Positions 1 through 5,630 of a stretch of DNA of 5,630 nt are shown in pieces. The notes below the pieces were generated by a model, which was not told the origin of the DNA, did not search any database, and worked only from the letters and a program-made list of their open reading frames with translations. The first letter of the stretch is position 1. Each line of letters starts with the position of its first letter. The stretch lies in the NCBI GenBank assembly GCA_050116035.1, contig JASFPJ010000237.1, forward strand, positions 1-5,630. Reading direction: 5' to 3'. Made by a program: the position numbers and the translations under genes. The stretch is from SOIA01 sp050116035. Lineage in GTDB: Bacteria; Acidobacteriota; Aminicenantia; Aminicenantales; Aminicenantaceae.

Positions 1-1
1 T

Positions 2-937
2 ACGATTCTGTGGATGAAAGAGACAGACGACGGATGGAGCTCCCTTCAGGTCGCCCCCTTCTCAGGGAAATACGTGGATATGAAATTTTCCATTTCCCCT
101 GATGGGAAAAGGTTCATTTTCTCTTCCAACAGGCCCCGTGAGATGAGCGGAAATCCAACAGACAATCTGGATATCTGGACTATGGAACGGAGTCCCAGCG
201 GTTGGGGAGAACCCAAGCGATTCGGTCTCTCTGTCAACGGGGAGAGCCACGATTACTATCCGTCGATGGCGGAAAACGGAAACTTGTATTTCATGTCCGA
301 TCGTGAGGGAGGATTTGGAGAGGACGATATCTATTATGCAGGCTTCGAAGACGGAAAACTGATCAAAGCAAGGAATATCGGGCCGCCCATCAACACAAGC
401 TTGAATGAAGGTGATCCCTTCATTGCACCGGATGAGAGCTATATTCTTTTCTGCAGCCGTGACAGAAAAGATGGTTTTGGAAATAATGATCTCTTTATCA
501 GTTACCGGAAAAACGACGGCACATGGACGACACCTAAGAACTTTGGAAATGAAATCAATACGGCTGCTGAGGAGGTGTGTCCGATGGTTTCCCATGATGG
601 AAAATACCTCTTTTTCTCCAGTAATAGAAAACTCAATGATAGATATCCCGCGATTCCGCTGACGCTGGATCAGATAGAGAAAGCACTCGCGAATCCGGGG
701 AATGGTTACTACGATATCTACTGGGTGGATGCCGGAATTATTGAAGAACTCAGGTCGGAATTAAATAGAAAAACGAATTCTCCATCACCCTCTGAATATG
801 TAATAAAGACATATGAGTCGGGTTTTGAAAAAAAACACAAAAAAATTGACCTGGAGGTTTCCAAAAACTGGGCCTGGCCTTTTGAAGGTTTTACAGAAAT
901 CTATTCAGACCCTAATTTCAAGCCTAAATCTCACTGA
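2..937 (+). CDS. PD40 (WD40-like) beta-propeller repeat protein, 5'-truncated by the window edge
   Basis: This is the C-terminal part of a PD40/TolB-like beta-propeller protein. The frame is open from the first bases, and the first ATG (position 14) has no Shine-Dalgarno sequence. Homologues carry a signal peptide and further repeats N-terminally, so the gene very probably starts outside the window. Numbering from that ATG, repeats centre on SPDGKRFIFSSNRP (28-41), NGNLYFMSDREGGFGEDDIY (88-107), APDESYILFCSRDRKDGFG (138-156) and SHDGKYLFFSSNR (193-205). A closing strand GYYDIYWVDAGIIEELR (231-247) is a typical family ending. Such proteins are usually exported and thought to bind proteins or glycans; no enzymatic residues are recognisable, so the molecular role is unknown. 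Residues 248-307 are an unusual Lys-, Ser- and aromatic-containing tail beyond the usual end. The tail coding region contains runs of eight and seven A (828-835, 839-845), so a frame error should be considered. The next gene lies 232 bp away and has its own promoter. Confidence 0.85.
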   Translation, partial: TILWMKETDDGWSSLQVAPFSGKYVDMKFSISPDGKRFIFSSNRPREMSGNPTDNLDIWTMERSPSGWGEPKRFGLSVNGESHDYYPSMAENGNLYFMSDREGGFGEDDIYYAGFEDGKLIKARNIGPPINTSLNEGDPFIAPDESYILFCSRDRKDGFGNNDLFISYRKNDGTWTTPKNFGNEINTAAEEVCPMVSHDGKYLFFSSNRKLNDRYPAIPLTLDQIEKALANPGNGYYDIYWVDAGIIEELRSELNRKTNSPSPSEYVIKTYESGFEKKHKKIDLEVSKNWAWPFEGFTEIYSDPNFKPKSH

Positions 938-994
938 CCGCAATAGATAATCTATATCCATTTTGTATTCCCAAGCAGGCAACACACTTCCCTT

Positions 995-1035
995 CCCATC
1001 TTATCTAAGAAAAGCATCTGTTAGGATAAGATGGG
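995..1035. repeat. Perfect 11-bp inverted repeat (hairpin) after the PD40 gene
   Basis: CCCATCTTATC (995-1005) is exactly repeated in inverse as GATAAGATGGG (1025-1035). Allowing one bulged base, TAA/TTA extends the stem to 14 pairs around a loop of about 12 nt. It lies 57 nt after the PD40 stop and about 50 nt before the -35 box of the yeiH promoter. No T-run follows on the plus strand, so it is not a classical intrinsic terminator. It could be a transcript 3'-end stabiliser, a factor-dependent stop, or an operator for a dimeric regulator of the next gene; the sequence does not decide. Confidence 0.6.
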
Positions 1036-1085
1036 CCAAATCGTGTATTTCCCTCTCTTCTTGATTTCTCTCTTCTCTCTCTTCC

Positions 1086-1114
1086 TTGACACTTCTAACT
1101 CCTTCCTATAAAAT
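1086..1114 (+). promoter_or_regulatory. Predicted sigma70-type promoter for yeiH
   Basis: A consensus -35 box TTGACA (1086-1091) is followed after 17 bp by TAAAAT (1109-1114), which matches five of six bases of the -10 consensus. Alternative registers of the TATAAAAT stretch (1107-1114) are possible. Transcription would start near 1121 and give a leader of about 50 nt before the ATG at 1170. A pyrimidine-rich tract lies immediately upstream. This also argues against the upstream TTG at 1086 as a start codon, because it is the -35 box itself. Confidence 0.65.
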
Positions 1115-1169
1115 CGGGCCTATTTTTTTGCTCAATGAAAAACATCATATTCAAACAGAGGAAAACCGA

Positions 1170-2177
1170 ATGATAAAAAAAGAGTTCCTGCCCGGATGGA
1201 TTCTGATGCTTGTCACCGGAATGGCGGCCATCCTGCTGTCTAAGCTGGTTGTGATCGGCGGGAAAAATCCGATCGAGGCTGCCGCTTTATCCGTGTTGCT
1301 CGGCATACTTTTAAGAAACACCGGTTTCGTGCCCAAGTTCTGTCATCCGGGCATCAAGGCGTTTGAGAAGATTCTCATACTGGGAATCGTACTCATCGGC
1401 GCCTCTCTCGATTTCAAGGATATCGGTTCCCAGGGCGTAAAAATGTTGGTCATCATTTTAACGACGATGTTCGTCAGTTTTTTTGTCATCTATTTTCTGG
1501 GCAGGGCGTTCAAGCTCCCGACTACTCTCGCACTGCTTCTCTCTGTGGGGACGACTATCTGCGGAGGCTCAGCCATTGCTGTGACAGCGCCTCTTATTAA
1601 GGCCAAAGAAGAGGAAACTTCTTACGCCATCGGAACCATAGCCCTCTGGGGATTGATAGCCATCATTCTCTACCCGAAAATGGCACAGCTTCTAGGAGTG
1701 ACAGATGTGAACTTCGGTGTGTTTGCCGGTACAGCTATTCATTCCACTCCCCAGGTTGTGGGAGCTGGATTCATTTTCTCGGATATTGCCGGAAAGACCG
1801 CGACAGCCGTAAAACTCGTCCGAAACTGTTTCATGGTCCCGCTGGCTTTTTTAATTGCCGTTTGGTACACGAAGACCACCTTGAAGACTAAAAAAGAAAA
1901 AGGAATGCATGTCAATGTCGCCAAGGCATTTCCCTGGTTTCTCTTTGGTTATTTCCTGATGGCCGGACTCAACACTCAGGGTTACTTTTCAGAAGCAGGA
2001 GTGAAAGCGTTTAACACAGCCGGTAGATTCTTCATCCTTTTGGGGCTTGCGGGGATCGGCCTCAACACAGTCTTCGCTTCCTTTAAAAAAGTAGGATTCA
2101 AGCCTTTAATCATCGGGCTCATCGGGTCAATCGTCGTCGCAGGATGCAGTATTATCATGATAATCCTCATCCTTTAG
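1170..2177 (+). CDS. yeiH: YeiH/UPF0324-family integral membrane protein (putative sulfate exporter family)
   Basis: The 335-residue product is a multi-pass inner-membrane protein of the YeiH/UPF0324 family (Pfam Cons_hypoth698). Databases often name the family putative sulfate exporter; experimental support is thin and the substrate here is unknown. I see about ten hydrophobic segments (roughly 9-30, 35-50, 67-83, 91-110, 117-140, 152-170, 220-236, 252-268, 284-302, 311-335). Family signatures are GTTICGGSAIAVTAPLIKAK (127-146), GTAIHSTPQVVGAG (187-200) and FFILLGLAGIGLNT (287-300). The length is normal for the family. The ATG at 1170 is preferred: AGAGGA lies 7 nt upstream and the protein starts MIKKEFLPGW just before the first membrane segment. 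A longer in-frame TTG start at 1086 would begin inside the predicted -35 box. The aminopeptidase gene follows 89 nt downstream on the same strand with no clear promoter of its own, so co-transcription is possible, without an obvious functional link. Confidence 0.9.
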   Translation: MIKKEFLPGWILMLVTGMAAILLSKLVVIGGKNPIEAAALSVLLGILLRNTGFVPKFCHPGIKAFEKILILGIVLIGASLDFKDIGSQGVKMLVIILTTMFVSFFVIYFLGRAFKLPTTLALLLSVGTTICGGSAIAVTAPLIKAKEEETSYAIGTIALWGLIAIILYPKMAQLLGVTDVNFGVFAGTAIHSTPQVVGAGFIFSDIAGKTATAVKLVRNCFMVPLAFLIAVWYTKTTLKTKKEKGMHVNVAKAFPWFLFGYFLMAGLNTQGYFSEAGVKAFNTAGRFFILLGLAGIGLNTVFASFKKVGFKPLIIGLIGSIVVAGCSIIMIILIL

Positions 2178-2266
2178 CGGGCAGCAATAGTTCATGATTC
2201 CTATCAAAATAGTCTAGCCTTTTTCTCCAGCTCCCGGTAAGATGTTTGAGAAAGAAAGGGAAAACA

Positions 2267-4048
2267 ATGACAGACAAAATAGCCTCTCTCCGTAAGCTTA
2301 TGGAAGACTGTGGCGTGGACGCCTATCTCGTTCCCAGCTCAGATCCCCACCAGAGCGAATATGTCCCTGAATTCTGGCAGCGAAGAAAATTCATCAGCGG
2401 CTTCACGGGCTCTGCGGGTGACTGTGTTATCACCCACAAAAAAGCCGGACTCTGGACAGACTCCCGTTATTTCCTCCAGGCCGAGCAGGAACTGGATAAA
2501 AAGATCTTTATTCTCTTCAGAATGGGGATGCCGGATGTTCCGAGTATCGAGGACTGGCTGATCAAGCAGCTCAAAAAAGGAGAATCCCTCGGCATCGATC
2601 CCCAGGTGATATCCCGCACAAGTTTTGTGAATCTTCAGAAGAAACTGAAGGAAAAAGGAATCGGATTAAAATGCATCGAAAAGAATCTGGTGGATGCTGT
2701 ATGGGAGGATAGACCTGAAGCACCCAGAGGGAATACTGAAATTCACGCGGAAAAATATTCGGGCGAGTCAACCACAAGCAAACTGAAAAGGGTGCGTGAA
2801 AAAATGGAAGAAGCCAACACCGATGCCCTTGTGGTGACGATGCTGGATTCGATCGCCTGGCTCTTCAACCTCAGAGGCTCTGATGTGAAATACAATCCGG
2901 TTAATATTGCCTATGGCCTTGTGACAGCGGAAAGAGCGATGCTTTTTGTAAACACAAACAAGATACCAACGACGGCCAAACAGGCTTGGAAAGGCATTGA
3001 GATTTTGGATTATGAAGACTTCGGTTCAGAGCTTCAAAACCTGGCTCAGAATAAAGCGAAAGTCTGGCTCGACGAGGCGAGCGTCAGTCAGTGGATCGTG
3101 AATATCCTCGAAAAAGGAGCCAAGCTGCACTTTCAGCCAAATCCGATCAAAATGTTTAAAGCCATAAAGAACAAGACAGAAATCAGCGGCTTCAGGAAAG
3201 CCCACATACGGGATGGTGTTGCGATGGTCAAGTTCCTCTGCTGGCTGGAGAAGAATGTCAAAGAATCCGAAGTGACCGAGGTATCTGCCGCAGAAAAAGC
3301 CGCGGAGTACCGGGCTGAGAACGATTTATTCAAGGGCATGAGCTTTGAAACCATCTCTTCTTACGGCGCCCACGGGGCAGTGGTTCATTACGCCGCAAAC
3401 TCTCAAACCGATATCCCCTTGAAACCACAAGGGATTTATCTGATCGATTCGGGCGGGCAGTACCTGGACGGGACAACTGACATCACCCGAACAGTCGCAC
3501 TCGGCAAACCCACAGAAGAACAGAAAGATCGATTCACACGAGTATTGAAAGGATTGATCGACCTCCTGACAACCTCCTTCCCTCAGGGAACAGTCGGTAA
3601 ACAGCTCGATACAATCGCCCGAATGCCGCTGTGGGAGAAGGGCTTGAACTACGGACATGGAACCGGACACGGCATCGGGACTTTTCTCAACGTCCACGAA
3701 GGCCCCCAAGCCATATCCTATTACCGGTGCATGGGTGTGGCGCTCGAGCCGGGAATGATCACCACCATCGAACCCGGCTACTACAAGGAAAATGAATATG
3801 GACTCCGAGTTGAAAATGTAGCACTCGTGGTTAAGGACGAGAAAAAATCAAGTCATGAAACGCCATTCTTCACGTTTGAAAACCTGACCCTCTGCCCTAT
3901 TGATACTCGTCTGGTGAAAAAAGAAATCTTGACCCAGAAGGAAATCGACTGGCTCAACGATTATCATCAACAAGTTTTTAAGACTTTAGCCCCGCTCCTT
4001 GACAAGACGGAAGCAGATTGGCTTAAACACGCCACACAAAAAATTTAA
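2267..4048 (+). CDS. Xaa-Pro aminopeptidase (aminopeptidase P), peptidase family M24B, three-domain type
   Basis: This is a metallo-aminopeptidase that removes an N-terminal residue preceding proline, probably cytosolic and dimeric with two Mn ions, as known for the family. At 593 residues it is the long XPNPEP1-like form rather than the ~440-residue E. coli PepP form. Domain order: creatinase N-terminal domain (about 1-140), second creatinase-like domain (about 160-305), catalytic pita-bread M24 domain (about 310-530), then the M24 C-terminal segment with LTLCPIDTRLV (540-550). All five metal ligands are visible: D394 (LIDSGG), D405 (TDITRT), H468 (GHGTGHGIG), E502 (TIEPGYY) and E516 (RVENV). 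H374 (HYAAN) and H477 (NVHEGP) match the conserved substrate-site histidines. The ATG at 2267 is chosen because AAAGGG (2255-2260) lies 6 nt upstream and the protein then starts MTDKIASLRKLM; an in-frame TTG at 2246 would place the start before that ribosome site. No signal peptide is seen. The gene looks intact. Confidence 0.95.
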   Translation: MTDKIASLRKLMEDCGVDAYLVPSSDPHQSEYVPEFWQRRKFISGFTGSAGDCVITHKKAGLWTDSRYFLQAEQELDKKIFILFRMGMPDVPSIEDWLIKQLKKGESLGIDPQVISRTSFVNLQKKLKEKGIGLKCIEKNLVDAVWEDRPEAPRGNTEIHAEKYSGESTTSKLKRVREKMEEANTDALVVTMLDSIAWLFNLRGSDVKYNPVNIAYGLVTAERAMLFVNTNKIPTTAKQAWKGIEILDYEDFGSELQNLAQNKAKVWLDEASVSQWIVNILEKGAKLHFQPNPIKMFKAIKNKTEISGFRKAHIRDGVAMVKFLCWLEKNVKESEVTEVSAAEKAAEYRAENDLFKGMSFETISSYGAHGAVVHYAANSQTDIPLKPQGIYLIDSGGQYLDGTTDITRTVALGKPTEEQKDRFTRVLKGLIDLLTTSFPQGTVGKQLDTIARMPLWEKGLNYGHGTGHGIGTFLNVHEGPQAISYYRCMGVALEPGMITTIEPGYYKENEYGLRVENVALVVKDEKKSSHETPFFTFENLTLCPIDTRLVKKEILTQKEIDWLNDYHQQVFKTLAPLLDKTEADWLKHATQKI

Positions 4049-4069
4049 AGGGGTGGGAAGAGCATAATT

Positions 4070-4222
4070 GGGGTCAGGGCTCGACATTAGACATTGTGAG
4101 ATGGCTGTTAGATACAATCTTCTACAGCGTTCAATGAGGATATTTCAAATCTTGCGGCACATTCCCTAAAAGCTTTTCCATCATAGGCGAGGATTGAATG
4201 TCTAATGCCGAGCCCTGATCCC
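4070..4222. mobile_element. 153-bp MITE/REP-like element with 26-bp terminal inverted repeats (element 1)
   Basis: The left arm (4070-4095) begins GGGGTCAGGGCTCGACATTA and the right arm (4197-4222), read on the minus strand, begins GGGATCAGGGCTCGGCATTA. The two 26-nt arms match at 24 positions and enclose 101 bp. The element lies between convergent genes, 21 nt after the peptidase stop and only 5 nt beyond the mnmA stop, so it occupies nearly the whole intergenic space. There is no transposase gene inside, no clear flanking target duplication, and no T-run that would make it a standard terminator. Ends of this GGGGTCAGG type resemble repeats I associate with REP-associated Y1 transposases, from memory only. 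An alternative is a long stem that serves the two convergent genes as a transcript end. Confidence 0.6.
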
Positions 4223-4227
4223 TTATT

Positions 4228-5322
4228 CTATACGCCGCTCTTATCTATGATTCCTCCGCCGATAACCATATCTCCATCATAAAAAACGACAGACTGGCCA
4301 GGAGTAATGGCTCTCTGGGACCTCTTAAATTCTACGCGCACCTTATCCGAATCCATGGGAGAAACTAGAGCCTCTGCCTCTCTGTGCTTGTACCGGATTC
4401 TGGCTTTGACCTTCAGAGGCTCTGTGATTTTTTCAAGGGAGACCATGTTCAGTTTGGATGCCAGAAGAAGCTTTTCATAAAGTTTTTTCTCCGGACCGAC
4501 CACGATTGTATTTTTCTCACTCAGGATAGAGAGAACATACAGAGGATGTGGCGCAGAAATGCCCATCCCTCTCCTCTGGCCGATAGTATAATGGATGATT
4601 CCCTTATGCTGGGCGAGTGTCCGGTTCTCCGAATCAACTACGGGACCAGGAAGGAAAGCCTCGGGAATCCGGGTCTGAAGAAATCCCGCATAATCATTAT
4701 CCGGGACAAAACAGATCTCCTGGCTTTCCGGCCTCTCTGCCACAGGAAGACCGGATGCCTGGGCCTTTTTTCTCACTTCCTCTTTAGTCAAGTCTCCTAT
4801 GGGCATTAAAGTCCGGGAGAGCTGCTTTTGCGTCAGAGGATAGAGAAAATACGACTGGTCCTTTTCTCTGTCTTTTCCCTTTTTGAGAATATACCGTGTG
4901 GTCTGTTTGTCATACTCGATCCGAGCGTGGTGGCCAGTGGCGAGATAATCCGCTTCCAACGCTTTCATCTTCTTCAGCAGGACATCAAACTTGATGTACT
5001 GATTGCAGCGTATACAGGGATTCGGAGTGCGGCCCTGGGCATACTCTTCACAGAAATCAGTGATTACACTTTTTTCAAAAGATCTCCTGAAATCAACGAC
5101 ATAGTGGGAAATCCCGAGTGAGAGGGCTACCTGATGAGCATCTTCAGTCGCTTTCCAGCCACAGCAGCTCTTCAGGTTCTCAGACCGACAGTAGACCTTA
5201 GGCAGGGAGTAGAGATTCATCGTCACTCCCACCACATCATAGCCCTGTTCTTTGAGAAGAGCAGCTGCCACAGACGAGTCCACTCCCCCACTCATAGCCA
5301 CGACAACTCTTTTCGGATTCAT
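4228..5322 (-). CDS. mnmA: tRNA-specific 2-thiouridylase MnmA
   Basis: MnmA activates the C2 oxygen of wobble U34 in tRNA(Lys), tRNA(Glu) and tRNA(Gln) with ATP and replaces it with sulfur, one part of the mnm5s2U/cmnm5s2U modification; it is cytosolic. The 364-residue product has the usual length (E. coli 368). The N-terminal PP-loop ATP-binding motif is SGGVDSS (11-17). ATGHHAR (128-134), KDQSYFLY (154-161) and SQEICFV (200-206) are family signatures, followed by the central and C-terminal beta-barrel domains (HYTIGQRRGMG 244-254, GQRRG core). By alignment to the remembered E. coli motif NPDILCN, the catalytic cysteines are C106 and C204. The segment here reads NPCIRCN, so C103 replaces the aspartate (E. 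coli D99) and creates a C-X-X-C plus C arrangement. The ATG start gives the canonical MNPKRVVVAMSGG beginning; its ribosome site is weak (GAAAAAAG directly upstream). The gene is convergent to the peptidase gene and appears to be transcribed alone. Confidence 0.97.
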   Translation of the reverse strand: MNPKRVVVAMSGGVDSSVAAALLKEQGYDVVGVTMNLYSLPKVYCRSENLKSCCGWKATEDAHQVALSLGISHYVVDFRRSFEKSVITDFCEEYAQGRTPNPCIRCNQYIKFDVLLKKMKALEADYLATGHHARIEYDKQTTRYILKKGKDREKDQSYFLYPLTQKQLSRTLMPIGDLTKEEVRKKAQASGLPVAERPESQEICFVPDNDYAGFLQTRIPEAFLPGPVVDSENRTLAQHKGIIHYTIGQRRGMGISAPHPLYVLSILSEKNTIVVGPEKKLYEKLLLASKLNMVSLEKITEPLKVKARIRYKHREAEALVSPMDSDKVRVEFKRSQRAITPGQSVVFYDGDMVIGGGIIDKSGV

Positions 5323-5410
5323 CTTTTTTCAGCCTATAGGATACCACAAAAAAGGGAGGATAGAGAAAAATCAGAATCAGGCTTTGCTTGTCTTGCAGCC
5401 TATCAAAGAG
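5323..5410 (-). promoter_or_regulatory. mnmA leader region, no clear promoter
   Basis: These 88 bases precede mnmA on its strand. I see no convincing -35/-10 pair. TATCCT occurs twice on the minus strand (about 5338-5343 and 5356-5361) but without a good -35 box at the right distance. An 8-bp palindrome CCTATAGG (5333-5340) lies about 10 nt before the start codon, and the octamer CAGCCTAT occurs at 5330-5337 and 5396-5403. The mnmA promoter is presumably here or inside the adjoining inverted-repeat element. Confidence 0.3.
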
Positions 5411-5564
5411 AAAAAAGGAGACAGGCTACTTTTTCTTCGGAGACTGTTCCTTCGGGGTCAGTCCTTATCTGAATGTGAGACCCTAAGCTTGATTCTAGTC
5501 TTGTCGCATCAATCTTGACAAGGCCTAACCCATTCTCTGAAAAAAGGGGCCTGTCCCCTTTTTT
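5411..5564. mobile_element. 154-bp inverted-repeat-bounded REP/MITE-like element upstream of mnmA (element 2)
   Basis: The left arm at 5411-5434 contains AAAAAAGGAGACAGGC, and the right arm at 5540-5564, read on the minus strand, contains AAAAAAGGGGACAGGC. About 21 of 24 positions match when the arms are aligned. The interior has GGGGTCAG (5454-5461), the same octamer that begins element 1, an imperfect 15-bp direct repeat starting CTTCGG (5435 and 5450), and a small stem CTTGTC/GACAAG (5500-5505/5517-5522). No open frame with protein-like character is present. It lies between the mnmA leader and the terminator of the next minus-strand gene. From memory, GGGGACAGGC-type ends next to A/T runs resemble repeats around Y1 transposases; this was not checked. 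Confidence 0.5.
5540..5564. terminator. Strong A/T-flanked hairpin, possible bidirectional terminator
   Basis: AAAAAAGGGG (5540-5549) pairs perfectly with CCCCTTTTTT (5555-5564) across the 5-nt loop CCTGT. On the plus strand the stem is followed by TTTTTTG and a further T8 run, the classic form of an intrinsic terminator; the A-run on the other side makes it usable from the minus strand too. No plus-strand gene ends here. It forms the right arm of element 2, so it may be part of that repeat rather than a dedicated terminator. Confidence 0.5.
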
Positions 5565-5574
5565 GTTTTTTTTC

Positions 5575-5610
5575 AAAAAAAATCCCCCTTGCTCTTGGGA
5601 ACAAGGGGGA
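5575..5610 (-). terminator. Intrinsic terminator of a minus-strand gene right of the window
   Basis: On the minus strand TCCCCCTTG (5610-5602) pairs perfectly over 9 bp with CAAGGGGGA (5591-5583) around a 10-nt loop, and is followed by eight T (5582-5575). This is a textbook Rho-independent terminator. The gene it serves must lie to the right and read leftwards towards mnmA, so mnmA would need its own promoter. Confidence 0.8.
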
Positions 5611-5615
5611 AGGAT

Positions 5616-5630
5616 CTAGAAGGTTAAATT
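5616..5630 (-). CDS. Possible last codons of a minus-strand gene (C-terminus only)
   Basis: The terminator at 5575-5610 implies a gene end close to its right. On the minus strand one frame reads Asn-Leu-Thr-Phe followed by TAG at 5618-5616, 6 nt before the terminator stem. A terminal Phe after alternating polar and apolar residues would suit an outer-membrane beta-barrel protein, but four residues prove nothing. A TAA at 5626-5624 in another frame is an equally possible end. Confidence 0.2.
   Translation of the reverse strand, partial: NLTF

Noticed and set aside
62..595. 177-codon minus-strand open frame
   Set aside because: It lies entirely opposite the PD40 repeats, whose protein signature is clear; the product has no recognisable family character.
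1086..1169. N-terminal extension of YeiH from TTG 1086
   Set aside because: The TTG is part of a consensus -35 box, there is no ribosome site, and the ATG at 1170 has a good one and gives the usual family length.
2246..2266. TTG start seven codons upstream for the aminopeptidase
   Set aside because: The AAAGGG ribosome site lies inside this stretch and points to the ATG at 2267.
3326..3709. 127-codon minus-strand open frame
   Set aside because: It is antisense to the catalytic domain of the aminopeptidase, which contains all metal ligands.
1170..4048. A functional system linking YeiH and the aminopeptidase
   Set aside because: They are only adjacent and co-directional; no shared substrate or known pathway supports a link.
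4070..4222. CRISPR array or tRNA/structured RNA gene in the intergenic space
   Set aside because: There are only two inverted arms, no direct repeats with spacers, and no cloverleaf.
4384..4809. 141-codon plus-strand open frame
   Set aside because: It is antisense to mnmA and has no protein family features.
5134..5518. Two overlapping plus-strand frames (112 and 88 codons)
   Set aside because: Both begin opposite the conserved mnmA N-terminus and run into the inverted-repeat element; neither has a family signature.

Overview
The window is a chromosomal stretch of an ordinary bacterium with moderate GC content. It holds four protein-coding genes, two short inverted-repeat-bounded elements and a few transcription signals. 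Nothing identifies the phylum securely. A beta-propeller protein of the PD40/TolB-like type, a three-domain aminopeptidase P, and an MnmA with a Cys-X-X-Cys active-site motif are together compatible with an uncultured, probably anaerobic lineage such as Acidobacteriota/Aminicenantes or Desulfobacterota. That placement is inference from recalled family members, not from a search.

Layout: (1) Positions 2-937, plus strand: the 3' part of a PD40-repeat protein whose start lies left of the window and whose last ~60 residues are an atypical tail. (2) 938-1169: an intergenic region with a perfect 11-bp inverted repeat, a pyrimidine tract, and a near-consensus sigma70-type promoter. (3) 1170-2177, plus strand: a YeiH-family (UPF0324) membrane protein. 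(4) 2267-4048, plus strand: a complete M24B aminopeptidase P with all five metal ligands. (5) 4049-4227: convergent intergenic DNA almost filled by a 153-bp element with 26-bp near-perfect terminal inverted repeats. (6) 4228-5322, minus strand: mnmA, the tRNA U34 2-thiouridylase. (7) 5323-5630: the mnmA upstream region, with a second inverted-repeat-bounded element of about 154 bp, a strong hairpin, and an intrinsic terminator for a minus-strand gene that ends at or beyond the right edge.

The genes are housekeeping or accessory and do not form one pathway. yeiH and the peptidase are co-directional with an 89-nt gap and may share a transcript from the promoter before yeiH. mnmA is convergent to them and independent. 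The most noteworthy feature is the pair of similar-sized palindromic elements on either side of mnmA. They share a GGGG(T/A)CAG-type core and look like non-autonomous REP/MITE-type repeats, possibly mobilised in trans by a Y1 (REP-associated tyrosine) transposase that is not in this window. I found no convincing new multi-gene system.
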